In this document: in pieces, positions 1 to 6,616 of the stretch | Position numbering within the stretch: position 1 is the first letter of the stretch | Layout of the letters: each line of letters starts with the position of its first letter | Source of the DNA: an uncultured Oscillospiraceae bacterium | GTDB lineage: Bacteria; Bacillota; Clostridia; Oscillospirales; Acutalibacteraceae | Assembly: GCA_900550095.1 (NCBI GenBank) | Contig: URRG01000024.1 | Coordinates: forward strand, 1-12,893 | Reading direction: 5' to 3' | Length of the DNA: 12,893 nt | Program-made: the position numbers and the translations under genes | Notes under the pieces: model-generated | The model's database searches: none | Told to the model about the DNA's origin: nothing | Seen by the model: the letters and a program-made list of their open reading frames with translations, nothing else

Positions 1-254
1 AGAAGCGGAAGGGAAGCCGTCTCCCGTATCAGCTTCTGCAGGGCCTCTTCGGCCCCTTTCAGGAGCGTCTCGCTCAAAAACAGATCCCCGCAGGTATAGC
101 CTGTAAGGCACAATTCCGGGAATACGACCGCATTCGCCCCCTCGGCCGCAGCCTTCTCCGCCGCTTCCCGTATGGACACAGCATTATAAGCGCAGTCCGC
201 TACGCGTATTTTGGGAGAAACGGCGGCTACTCTGAAAAATCCATCCCTCAACAT
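1..254 (-). CDS. nadE: NAD+ synthetase, glutamine-dependent, N-terminal part (partial, runs off window)
   Basis: Only the first 84 codons are inside the window. They match the start of the glutaminase (nitrilase/carbon-nitrogen hydrolase) domain of two-domain NAD+ synthetases, which hydrolyse glutamine and pass the ammonia to an ATP-dependent amidation of deamido-NAD+ in the cytosol. What I see is an opening with FFRVAAVSPKIRVAD (residues 6-20) and the block VVFPELCLTGYTCGDLF (43-59). Glu47 is the expected catalytic glutamate of the nitrilase Glu-Lys-Cys triad; the Lys, the Cys and the whole synthetase domain lie outside. The ATG at 254 is chosen because GGAGG (266-270) sits 11 nt upstream. 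It lies 3 nt after the stop of the flippase-like gene, so it is probably the third gene of that operon. The family call is firm; completeness cannot be judged. Confidence 0.88.
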   Translation of the reverse strand, partial: MLRDGFFRVAAVSPKIRVADCAYNAVSIREAAEKAAAEGANAVVFPELCLTGYTCGDLFLSETLLKGAEEALQKLIRETASLPL

Positions 255-257
255 GAA

Positions 258-1325
258 CTACGATACCTCCCTGGAAGAATCCGCATCCTCTCCCGAAGCG
301 GCGGCAGCCCCTTTCCCCTTCCCGAAACCGGCAAAAAATGCGCCGAAGAGAATACAGGAATAATAGCTCACAAACCGCCACAGCAGCATGGCCTGCTGCA
401 GGATATCCGGCTGAAAGAACATACGGAACAATATAAGAAAGCTCCCCTCCGCCGCTCCGGCCGCGCCGGGAAGAGGCGTATAGGAAGAAATCATGGTGAC
501 GAAGCATTGGGCCGAGATCATATCCGCCGCAGGGAATCCCTCGCAGCGGAACGCTTTATAAAGAAAAAACGGAACGGCAAAAACCGCCGTCTGCTGGAGC
601 AGGGTGAGGCCGTAGACCATGAGGCTCCGCTTATGATCCTTATGCATGGCTTTGTTGCTTTCCAGATAAAAATCCAGCTGGCGGCTGAGCTTGTCCTCAG
701 CCTGCTGAAAATTTTTTACGATCCGCAGCTTGGCCAGCAGGCGCAGAATTCCCCGGATGAGCCTGGCCGTCACCCGCCTGTTGTGGGTGAAGAAAAAGAG
801 GAAAATCACCATCGCAGACTGATACGCAAACCCCACCACCGCCAAAGCCAGAAAGCCCGGCAGCTCGCGGCTGAAAAAGCCGCTGCGCAGAAACAGTACC
901 GCGGCGGAATAACAGGTTATGGCCGTCTGATACACCAAATATTTCTGCGCCAGTGCGGAAACCGCCTTCCCGGAAGGCACCCCCTGGCGGGAAAGCCTCA
1001 GAAACTGCATGGGCTGTCCCATAAGTCCGAACGGCGTAACGGCCGAGAAATACAGGCCCGTCATCACAACGGAAAAGCTCTCGCGGAAGGTATAGCTTCC
1101 GCCGCAGGCGCTTTTGAGCAGCAGGTGGAGAACCGCCGTTTCGGCCAGCCAGCCGGCGGCCACACAAAACAGACTGCCCAGAAGCCAAAACAGGCTCAAT
1201 CCGGGCAGGCTGTGCAGCAGTAATACGAGATTGTTGCCCGAAATGCAGAAGTATATCAGCATTCCGGCAGTCAGGGCGAACAAGGCTATCTGAAGAAACA
1301 GAGTGACCCTGCTTTTTCGTTTCAT
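258..1325 (-). CDS. Flippase-like integral membrane protein (lysylphosphatidylglycerol synthase transmembrane family, YbhN/UPF0104 type)
   Basis: This 355-residue protein is almost entirely hydrophobic, with about eight likely membrane segments (roughly 7-27, 40-68, 82-100, 125-147, 155-180, 236-258, 265-283 and 312-334) and a basic, hydrophilic loop at 182-235. Two glycine/proline motifs typical of the family are present: TPFGLMGQPMQ (97-107) and TPLPGAAGAAEGSF (283-296). The family includes the membrane half of MprF, which moves aminoacylated lipids across the membrane. The cytosolic aminoacyl transferase half is absent here, as in many stand-alone members. The gene follows the glycosyltransferase by 12 nt, and its Shine-Dalgarno GGAG overlaps that gene's stop, so the two are likely co-translated. 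I infer transport of a glycolipid or lipid-linked sugar; the substrate is unknown. The tail after about residue 336 is charged and low in complexity. Confidence 0.8.
   Translation of the reverse strand: MKRKSRVTLFLQIALFALTAGMLIYFCISGNNLVLLLHSLPGLSLFWLLGSLFCVAAGWLAETAVLHLLLKSACGGSYTFRESFSVVMTGLYFSAVTPFGLMGQPMQFLRLSRQGVPSGKAVSALAQKYLVYQTAITCYSAAVLFLRSGFFSRELPGFLALAVVGFAYQSAMVIFLFFFTHNRRVTARLIRGILRLLAKLRIVKNFQQAEDKLSRQLDFYLESNKAMHKDHKRSLMVYGLTLLQQTAVFAVPFFLYKAFRCEGFPAADMISAQCFVTMISSYTPLPGAAGAAEGSFLILFRMFFQPDILQQAMLLWRFVSYYSCILFGAFFAGFGKGKGAAAASGEDADSSREVS
266..270 (-). promoter_or_regulatory. Shine-Dalgarno site of nadE
   Basis: GGAGG on the minus strand lies 11 nt upstream of the ATG at 254. 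It is inside the last codons of the upstream flippase-like gene, which fits coupled translation. Confidence 0.7.
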
Positions 1326-1337
1326 GGGCAGCAGCTC

Positions 1338-2318
1338 CTAGCGGATATAATCCTCCTCCAGAAGCTCCTTGGAGCCGGGTTCCAAAACGGAATCCGCAAA
1401 TTCATGCGGGTAATGGACAGGCATGAACGCATCGCTGTTGCAGTATTTGACCGCTCTCTGCAGATTGCGGATGTTCCGGAACACCCCTTTCGCCTTCTTT
1501 TCCCGATGGATCTTGAAAAGATAGGAACGGCAGCAGAACGCCGTTTTTTGCGTCAGCAGCCAGTAGCTGCGGCGGTAATTCCGAAATTCCCCGCTTTCTT
1601 CCAGCGAGGTGCGCACCATAGCGATGGACCGGAGGAAGTCGTTGACCTTCTTCGCGTTGATGGTGGCCAGAGTACTGCTGCTGTACTTATTATAATAATA
1701 CAGCGGCTCATTGGTAATCGCCACACGCTCAGCGCCCGCAAATACCTGATTCATCACCGCCAGGTCCTCAAAGCACATCTTCGGGAACCGGATCTTCTTC
1801 TCCTCAAAAAGGGATCGCTTAAAGAGCTTGTTCCATAAAAGGCCTTGAACGGAACAGTCGTGCAGAAGCCGCCTCATAGCCTGTTTTCGAGTATAAATCC
1901 CTTTGCAGCGGAAGGGATACTGAATGATAAAATCCCATTCCACAAACCGGAAATAATAGGAACAGCAGGCGATCTCGGCCTTGTTTTCCTCACAGAGCTC
2001 ATACAGCCGCTGCAGATAGCAGGGAGTTACGAAATCGTCGCTGTCAACAAAAGAGATATATTCCCCCCGGGCCAGCTCAAGTCCTCTGTTCCGGGTAGGA
2101 GAAATCCCCCTGTTCTCCTGATCGACCACGGTGATGAAATCATAGTTTTCTTCAAACCGGCGCAGAATTTCCAGACTATGATCCGTTGAACCGTCGTTTA
2201 TAGCGATGATCTCAAAATCACGGAAGGTCTGCTCCACCAATGAAGAAAGACATTTGCCCAGATATTTTTCCACGTTATAGACGGGGATAATCACGCTGAT
2301 CCTGGGAGTGTTTTCCAT
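1338..2318 (-). CDS. Family 2 glycosyltransferase
   Basis: A 326-residue GT-A fold glycosyltransferase of family GT2, probably transferring a sugar from a nucleotide-sugar to a cell-surface glycan or lipid on the cytosolic face. Visible signatures are ISVIIPVYNVEKYL (7-20), NDGSTD (41-46, nucleotide binding), GISPTRNRGLELARGEYISF (71-90) followed by the metal-binding VDSDDF (91-96), and CFEDLAVMNQVF (182-193), whose ED pair is typical of the acceptor-side catalytic region. There is no membrane segment. The ATG at 2318 follows an AAAGGA site. It is the first gene of a three-gene unit behind the promoter at 2462-2490; the following gene encodes a flippase-like membrane protein, suggesting that one makes and the other moves a lipid-linked sugar. 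Donor and acceptor cannot be deduced. The closest general type is the capsule or EPS transferases of Firmicutes. Confidence 0.9.
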   Translation of the reverse strand: MENTPRISVIIPVYNVEKYLGKCLSSLVEQTFRDFEIIAINDGSTDHSLEILRRFEENYDFITVVDQENRGISPTRNRGLELARGEYISFVDSDDFVTPCYLQRLYELCEENKAEIACCSYYFRFVEWDFIIQYPFRCKGIYTRKQAMRRLLHDCSVQGLLWNKLFKRSLFEEKKIRFPKMCFEDLAVMNQVFAGAERVAITNEPLYYYNKYSSSTLATINAKKVNDFLRSIAMVRTSLEESGEFRNYRRSYWLLTQKTAFCCRSYLFKIHREKKAKGVFRNIRNLQRAVKYCNSDAFMPVHYPHEFADSVLEPGSKELLEEDYIR

Positions 2319-2461
2319 TCTATAAATCCTTTCTTCACATAACCTAGTCGCCGCCTGGATTTCTTGCTCTTTTCAAATGATTTCCTCTTTATGTAAGTAC
2401 TGCAAGCTCTATAATCGTCCTCTCTGCACTGTGTATCCATAACGGCGTCCATCCGCCATAT

Positions 2462-2490
2462 AGTATAGCAAAAAAATTCAAAAATTGCAA
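2462..2490 (-). promoter_or_regulatory. Promoter for the glycosyltransferase/flippase/nadE unit
   Basis: On the minus strand TTGCAA (2485-2490) is followed after exactly 17 nt by TATACT (2462-2467), a good sigma-A-type pair with an AT-rich spacer. The start would be near 2455, giving a leader of about 137 nt before the ATG at 2318. It lies just downstream of the hairpin at 2501-2532 that follows the VanW gene. Confidence 0.65.
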
Positions 2491-2500
2491 ATTTCGTTCA

Positions 2501-2532
2501 CGTCCCGGAAGCTGCGGACAGCCGCCGGGACG
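2501..2532 (-). terminator. Hairpin downstream of the VanW-family gene, possible weak terminator
   Basis: The 8-bp arms CGTCCCGG and CCGGGACG enclose a loop that can itself pair GCGG with CCGC. It starts 12 nt after the VanW stop codon on the minus strand. No T-run follows directly; the nearest (7 T, 2470-2476) is about 25 nt further on, inside the next promoter. So this is either an imperfect terminator or a processing hairpin. Confidence 0.45.
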
Positions 2533-2543
2533 CGCTGAACGCC

Positions 2544-4244
2544 TCACGCCGCCTCGTTCTCTTCCTCAGGAGCAGTTGAAGACGGCTGTTCAGAGGAGGG
2601 AGCCGAAGAAGGTTTCGAAGAGCTCTCCGGCTTGGAAGAACTTTCCGGCTTGGAGGAAGAGCTGTTCGGTTTAGAGGAGCTTCCCGAATTCGCAGGTTTC
2701 GAGGACTCCGCAGGCTTAGACGAACTCGACGGCTTCTGCGAACCGCCGGCCCCGCCGCTGGGGCCGGGCTCATTGGAGATATCCGTCCCCGGGCCGTAGG
2801 AGTAGTATTTTCCCGTGGGAGGATAGTAGGAAGAGGAAAGATTCTCCCTCTTCACCTCTTTGCCGTCCTTCAGATATACGCGCCATGCAATGGCCCTGTA
2901 GCCGGTGCGTCCGTTGGAATCCAGGCGGATCTGCCCTTTCTTCAGAGAATTATCCAACTGATAGCTTTTAGAATCCCTGGCGGGGATCGTCTCCGTCAGC
3001 TTGGAATACACTTCGATCTTGTCATAGGAGGGATCCTGATAGCCGTAAACAGCCGTCCAGCAGGTATTGCCGTCCATTCCGGCATAGATATACATAGGGA
3101 AATCCGTATTGTTTTTGAATTTCAGATCCAGGCTGGGGTAACTCACCGTGGAATCCTGCCCGATAGGGCAGTAGGTGGAGGGAATACTGTGGTTGCTTCT
3201 TTCCACGATCTCTACTCCGGCCCTGAGAATGGCCCCGTATATGGTGGTGGAGGCCTGGCAGATCCCTCCTCCGTAGGAGGGCACAAACCGGCCGTTCAGA
3301 ATAGCGTTCGCCTGGATATAGCCGTCCTCCTTGCCGCAGGGGCCCACTCTGTCGAAAAAGGAGCAGGTCTCCCCCGGCTGGAGTACCACGCCGCTGAAGC
3401 TGTCCAGCGCGCGGCCCATATTGAAGCGCGAAGCATATGCCGCCGTAGCCACCGTTTCGTAATACGAAAGCTGCTTCATACGGGACGAAAGCTGCTCCTT
3501 ATTGATCTCCACCGGGATATCCTCAACGGGGATGTCGATAGAGGCGGTCTTCTCCCCAGCGTCGATAGCTTTTCCCACCAGAGTATACAGCTTCGCCTGA
3601 TCCACCTTTACACCGGCGGTCCCTTCTTTGAAGGAAAACGTCTTTGCAGCGCTGTCAAACCCCTCCACAGAGGCGTTCTGCATATCCTTATCGATCTCTC
3701 CGGCGATCTTTTCCAAATCGGCCTTTATCCCTTCATAGGACATGGTGTTGGTTATTTCAAAGGAAACGGGCTTCTCCTTGAGGGCCTTGACCTTCTGGAA
3801 GCGTTCCTCCCTGTCGCCGTCCCGGCCGTAGGCCATGGCTTCCTTCAACACCTCTTTCGTGTTGAAAGTGAAATCCAGGTTGTCTTCCGTGAGCTTCCAT
3901 TCCTGATCCTTGTATTTCAGGGTTATGGAATACGTATCCCGCAGGCCGTCTTCCATGGATTCCAGCTTGGTCTGAGCCTCTTCCATGGTCATGCCGCCCA
4001 AATCCACGCCCTCGACTACGATGCCGTCGTAGAAGGTGTCCGTATCCAAAAGCGCGGCCACTTCGGCCTCGTGGGCCTCCCTGGCCTTCCTCTCGTTTAT
4101 GGAACGGACCACAAAAAACGCCGTAACAGCCAAAGCTGCAACCGCTACAATCGTAACCGATAGGATCCAAATTTTTTTCCTGCTTTTCTTTTTTCCAGAA
4201 TCGGAATAGATATCCGTCGTATCCTGGGGCGTATGCAGAGACAT
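2544..4244 (-). CDS. VanW-family protein, membrane-anchored, with Ser/Lys/Pro-rich C-terminal tail
   Basis: A 566-residue protein. A basic cytosolic start (KKKSRKK, 18-24) and one membrane segment (about 25-47) suggest an anchored, extracytoplasmic protein. Residues about 70-250 resemble the paired peptidoglycan-binding-like domain that often precedes VanW domains. The VanW domain covers about 260-395, with the hallmark GGGICQASTTIYGAILRAG (325-343) and NHSIPSTYCPIGQDSTVSYP (351-370). Residues about 409-470 look like a G5-type beta domain. The tail (500-566) is low in complexity, with SSSKP repeats and an acidic end (EEENEAA), like a wall-spanning linker. VanW takes its name from a vanB-type vancomycin resistance cluster, but its biochemical role is unsettled and most members, including this one, stand away from van genes. 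So this gene should not be read as a resistance determinant. GGGGGAAGG lies just before the ATG. It has its own promoter. Confidence 0.9.
   Translation of the reverse strand: MSLHTPQDTTDIYSDSGKKKSRKKIWILSVTIVAVAALAVTAFFVVRSINERKAREAHEAEVAALLDTDTFYDGIVVEGVDLGGMTMEEAQTKLESMEDGLRDTYSITLKYKDQEWKLTEDNLDFTFNTKEVLKEAMAYGRDGDREERFQKVKALKEKPVSFEITNTMSYEGIKADLEKIAGEIDKDMQNASVEGFDSAAKTFSFKEGTAGVKVDQAKLYTLVGKAIDAGEKTASIDIPVEDIPVEINKEQLSSRMKQLSYYETVATAAYASRFNMGRALDSFSGVVLQPGETCSFFDRVGPCGKEDGYIQANAILNGRFVPSYGGGICQASTTIYGAILRAGVEIVERSNHSIPSTYCPIGQDSTVSYPSLDLKFKNNTDFPMYIYAGMDGNTCWTAVYGYQDPSYDKIEVYSKLTETIPARDSKSYQLDNSLKKGQIRLDSNGRTGYRAIAWRVYLKDGKEVKRENLSSSYYPPTGKYYSYGPGTDISNEPGPSGGAGGSQKPSSSSKPAESSKPANSGSSSKPNSSSSKPESSSKPESSSKPSSAPSSEQPSSTAPEEENEAA
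2607..2732 (-). repeat. Degenerate SSSKP/ESSSKP-coding repeat in the VanW-protein tail
   Basis: About eight SKP units are spread over residues 505-546. The protein repeat is clear (for example two adjacent copies of PESSSK) but the DNA copies use different codons, so it is not a simple recent tandem duplication. It probably forms a flexible, positively charged wall-crossing linker. Confidence 0.7.
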
Positions 4245-4426
4245 GGTCCTTCCCCCTCTTTACTGGATCTTTATTTCATATTGTATCCGCAGGCCTCTTT
4301 TTGGCAGAGTCCGAATGCAGCAGGCTTCCGCATGTATAGCGGCGATACAGGCGCACAGCCGCTCTCTGAACCTACTATTCCCAATACGGACGCTCTCCAC
4401 AGCCTTGCGGCAATAATACCGTTCTT

Positions 4427-4455
4427 ATGATATCCTCTTTAAGGCAAAAAGTAAA
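4427..4455 (-). promoter_or_regulatory. Probable promoter of the VanW-family gene
   Basis: On the minus strand TTTACT (4450-4455), 17 nt, then TATCAT (4427-4432). Transcription would start near 4420, giving a leader of about 175 nt. It points away from the plus-strand promoter at 4507-4536, with about 50 bp between the two -35 elements. That gap contains a short dyad, GTTG-ATAA-CAAC (4464-4475), that could be an operator. Confidence 0.5.
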
Positions 4456-4506
4456 GTTACAAGGTTGATAACAACTCGTCCGGAAAAGAGCTAAAAAGGG
4501 CTTCGG

Positions 4507-4536
4507 TTGCCATTTTGAAAAAAAATGTGCTATACT
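4507..4536 (+). promoter_or_regulatory. Strong-looking plus-strand promoter with extended -10
   Basis: TTGCCA (4507-4512), an 18-nt A-rich spacer, and TATACT (4531-4536) preceded by TGC, i.e. an extended -10 TGCTATACT. The start would be near 4543. The first plausible plus-strand gene begins only at 5272, so the promoter implies a leader of about 730 nt or a separate RNA. Confidence 0.6.
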
Positions 4537-5257
4537 CTTATATATAAAGAACGCCGCCGTTTCATACAGGGAGATCTTTCCCGCGCGGCAGGCAGCCACC
4601 ACGTACGCTGTCGCAGAGCCTATTCCCTTCAGAAAAGGGCGGCTATGCGGTACAGCCGTACGGATACGGCCAGCCCGGAAAAACCCGTATGCGTCTTCCT
4701 AAACCGCTTCATCCGGCGAAATAGAGGACGCAGAGAAAACGAAGGGCAAGGGAGATACAAAGGAATAAGACCCTCGGGCCATGCCTTGATGCAAGCGGCA
4801 ATGGTATTTTCGATTTTCCCTCTCCTTGCGGCTTTCATAAAAAACCGGGCAAAAGGCATTCTCCGCCGCACCGGAACCGCGTCCGCAGCCGCCATCTTTG
4901 TATATGCGGAAGGAGGCGGGGATATGCTCTTCCAGTATATATTTTCCGTCTTTCGTTCCGGCGTTCTTCTGAAACTTCTGAAACGAAGGTATGCTCCATA
5001 TCTCATACACTCGTTCGCCCTGACGCCGCGCAGTGCAAAATCGCGCCCGCTGAAGGGAGCCCAGGGAAGCTGAGGCCCGTTTTCCAGCGTATCCGCCGCA
5101 GCGCCTCCTACCTCCTACCAGCTCCGGCGCTGGTCGTTCGAAAGAGGGCTGCTTTCTCCCCTCTGCCTGCTTTGCCTCTGCTCAGGCAGCGCCGCGCCGC
5201 GTATCCTTACCGCTGCATGCTGTTATGCTGTATCGTCATATGTAAAAATCTTCCGTT

Positions 5258-5264
5258 GAGGGGG
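5258..5264 (+). promoter_or_regulatory. Shine-Dalgarno site that sets a TTG start
   Basis: GAGGGGG lies 7 nt upstream of the TTG at 5272. The protein alignment (KIVIFSASTGGGH at the very N-terminus) starts exactly there, so TTG is the likely initiation codon. An upstream CCCCTC (5158-5163) is perfectly complementary to GAGGGG (5258-5263). Confidence 0.75.
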
Positions 5265-5271
5265 CTTTCCT

Positions 5272-6414
5272 TTGAAAATTGTCATCTTTTCCGCATCTAC
5301 GGGAGGCGGTCACATGCGGGCCGCTCACACGCTGGAGACTTTCATTCAGCAAAAGCATCCTGAGCATGAAATCACCGTCATCGACACACTGAAGCTCATC
5401 AACCGGCTGGTGGATACCGTCTGCTGCGACGGCTACTATTTCATGGTGCGCCATGTTCCGGGCTTTTTCGGGTATCTCTATACCCGCACCAACCGGAGGA
5501 CCCCCTTGTTCGATATGATGTCGGGCCTGACGAACCAGTTCAGCAGAAAGCTTCTGCCTGTTTTGGAAGAGGAAAAGCCGGACGCAGTCCTTTCGACTCA
5601 CCCTTTTGCTACGGAAATGCTTTCTGTCCTGAAGAAAAAAAAGAAGCTGAACGTTCCCCTCCTCTGCCTGATGACGGATTACGGCCCCCACAAGGCCTGG
5701 ATCGCTGAAAACGTGGACGCCTATATCACCGCCAACGAAGATATGACAGCTTCCATGGTGCAGATGGGCGCTCCAGAGGAAAAAGTGCATCCCTTCGGTA
5801 TTCCGGTGGGGGAAACCTTCTTCTCCCCCGGGAACAAAACCGCCCTGCTGCGGGAATTCGATCTGACGCCCAATGTCCCCACCGTCCTTTTTATGGCGGG
5901 CAGTTTCGGAGTCAGCAATATTCTGGAAATTTACAGAAAGCTGCAGGAGATTCCGGAACCCTATCAGATCATCGTTATTACGGGGCGGAACCAGAAACTT
6001 TACGATGCCTTCCAGAAGGAGATCCGCAAAAGTCCTAAGGATACCCGGCTGTTCTTTTTCACCGACCGGGTGGCGGATTTCATGCATATGAGCGACCTGC
6101 TCATCACAAAACCCGGCGGGCTCACCGTGTCGGAAGCTCTTGCCAGCGGTATTCCTATGGCCGTGTTCGACGCTATTCCCGGCCAGGAGGAGGATAACGC
6201 CAATTTCCTCATCCGCCATCAGATGGCTGTTTCCCTGGATTCCCAGGGAGACTGCGCCGGGCAGATCCGAAGGCTGCTGACAAATCCGGAGCTTTTATCC
6301 GCCATGGCGCAGGGCTGCCGTTCCTTTGACCGTTCTGCTTCCTGCCGCAATATTCTTGCTCTAATGGAGAGCCTCCGCCGGGAATATGACCGGCAGCCCC
6401 TGCAGGAAGACTGA
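5272..6414 (+). CDS. Processive diacylglycerol glycosyltransferase-like protein (UgtP / MGDG synthase family)
   Basis: A 380-residue GT-B glycosyltransferase (family 28 type). The N-terminal MGDG-synthase domain begins with IVIFSASTGGGHMRAA (3-18), the acceptor/lipid-side glycine loop, and contains STHPFATE (108-115) and MTDYGPHKAW (134-143). The C-terminal nucleotide-sugar domain has MAGSFGVSN (208-216), TDRVADFMHMSDLLITKPGG (264-283) with the adjoining LTVSEAL (284-290), and PGQEEDNANF (303-312), typical of UDP-sugar binding in this family. Bacterial relatives add glucose or galactose to diacylglycerol at the inner membrane face, giving membrane glycolipids or lipoteichoic acid anchors. Which sugar and how many are added cannot be read here. 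There is no membrane span, which fits peripheral membrane attachment. Its length is close to that of UgtP-type enzymes. It appears monocistronic, bounded by a long leader and a strong terminator. Confidence 0.88.
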   Translation: MKIVIFSASTGGGHMRAAHTLETFIQQKHPEHEITVIDTLKLINRLVDTVCCDGYYFMVRHVPGFFGYLYTRTNRRTPLFDMMSGLTNQFSRKLLPVLEEEKPDAVLSTHPFATEMLSVLKKKKKLNVPLLCLMTDYGPHKAWIAENVDAYITANEDMTASMVQMGAPEEKVHPFGIPVGETFFSPGNKTALLREFDLTPNVPTVLFMAGSFGVSNILEIYRKLQEIPEPYQIIVITGRNQKLYDAFQKEIRKSPKDTRLFFFTDRVADFMHMSDLLITKPGGLTVSEALASGIPMAVFDAIPGQEEDNANFLIRHQMAVSLDSQGDCAGQIRRLLTNPELLSAMAQGCRSFDRSASCRNILALMESLRREYDRQPLQED

Positions 6415-6446
6415 CACAGATTTCGGATAAAACAAAACTACAGAGG

Positions 6447-6506
6447 GCCGCTGTAAGAGTTCCCCTAAGGCGAGCGGCGCGTAAACGCCAAAGGGCAAAG
6501 CCCCTT
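6447..6506 (+). other. Cluster of three short hairpins ahead of the terminator
   Basis: In the 3' untranslated region after the glycosyltransferase stop: GCCGCT (6447-6452) pairs with AGCGGC (6473-6478); GCG-TAAA-CGC (6479-6488) follows directly; then AAGGG (6491-6495) pairs with CCCTT (6502-6506). With the terminator this makes a compact structure of about 100 nt. No known riboswitch or sRNA consensus was recognised. Confidence 0.45.
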
Positions 6507-6509
6507 ATG

Positions 6510-6546
6510 CAGCCGGAAGGTACTGTGCCTTCCGGCTGTTGTTTTT
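6510..6546 (+). terminator. Strong intrinsic terminator of the glycosyltransferase gene
   Basis: A perfect 11-bp stem, CAGCCGGAAGG (6510-6520) with CCTTCCGGCTG (6528-6538), has a 7-nt loop and is followed by TTGTTTTT. This separates the glycolipid gene from the two-component/ABC operon. Confidence 0.93.
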
Positions 6547-6603
6547 CCGGCTGTTCCGGCTATGCATCAAAAGGTTTATGCTGTGGACTGCAAAAAAGCG
6601 ACT

Positions 6604-6609
6604 AGGGAG
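6604..6609 (+). promoter_or_regulatory. Shine-Dalgarno site that sets the response regulator start
   Basis: AGGGAG lies 7 nt before the ATG at 6617. The in-frame ATG at 6611 is only one base away and so too close to initiate. The frame extends upstream to 6539, but that part overlaps the terminator and adds residues not expected in the family. Confidence 0.65.
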
Positions 6610-6616
6610 AATGCGT

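Larger units (their letters stand above)
4245..5271. other. 1,027-bp stretch without a convincing gene; divergent promoters and probable long leader
   Basis: Besides the two promoters I see no recognisable protein or RNA family. Several frames stay open by length alone: plus 4525-5073; minus 4702-5181 and 4629-5006. Their translations are arginine-rich or otherwise unfamiliar, their starts lack ribosome sites (the plus one begins inside the promoter spacer), and base composition by codon position shows no clear winner. Small inverted repeats on the plus strand are GCCGTA-CGGA-TACGGC, AGAGGG (5143-5148)/CCCTCT (5159-5164) and CTGCCTG (5163-5169)/CAGGCAG (5183-5189). An unrecognised structured RNA or a decayed gene remains possible. 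Confidence 0.5.

Noticed and set aside
507..1223. Plus-strand open frame of 238 codons
   Set aside because: It lies wholly antisense to the flippase-like gene, is Gln/Arg/His-rich with no recognisable domain, and has no ribosome site. It is a by-product of the codon usage of the real gene.
3189..4163. Plus-strand open frame of 324 codons
   Set aside because: It is antisense to the VanW-family gene, which shows all the family motifs.
2544..4244. Vancomycin resistance gene
   Set aside because: The VanW domain alone does not indicate resistance. No ligase, dehydrogenase, dipeptidase or VanR/VanS genes are nearby.
4525..5073. Plus-strand frame of 182 codons in the gene-free region
   Set aside because: Its start codon lies within the spacer of the promoter at 4507-4536, upstream of the expected transcript start. 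It has no ribosome site and the product is unusually arginine-rich. Kept only as part of the wider question about this region.
5236..6219. Minus-strand open frame of 327 codons
   Set aside because: It is antisense to the well-supported glycosyltransferase at 5272-6414, which has clear family motifs; the antisense product has none.
6421..6546. Riboswitch upstream of the response regulator
   Set aside because: The structured segment ends in a strong terminator that belongs to the upstream gene, and I could not match it to any riboswitch consensus I know. It is kept as an unnamed hairpin cluster.
6545..6582. Promoter for the regulator operon (TTCCGG / TATGCT, 17-nt spacer)
   Set aside because: Both hexamers match the consensus poorly, so it is not listed as a feature. 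The true promoter of this operon was not identified.
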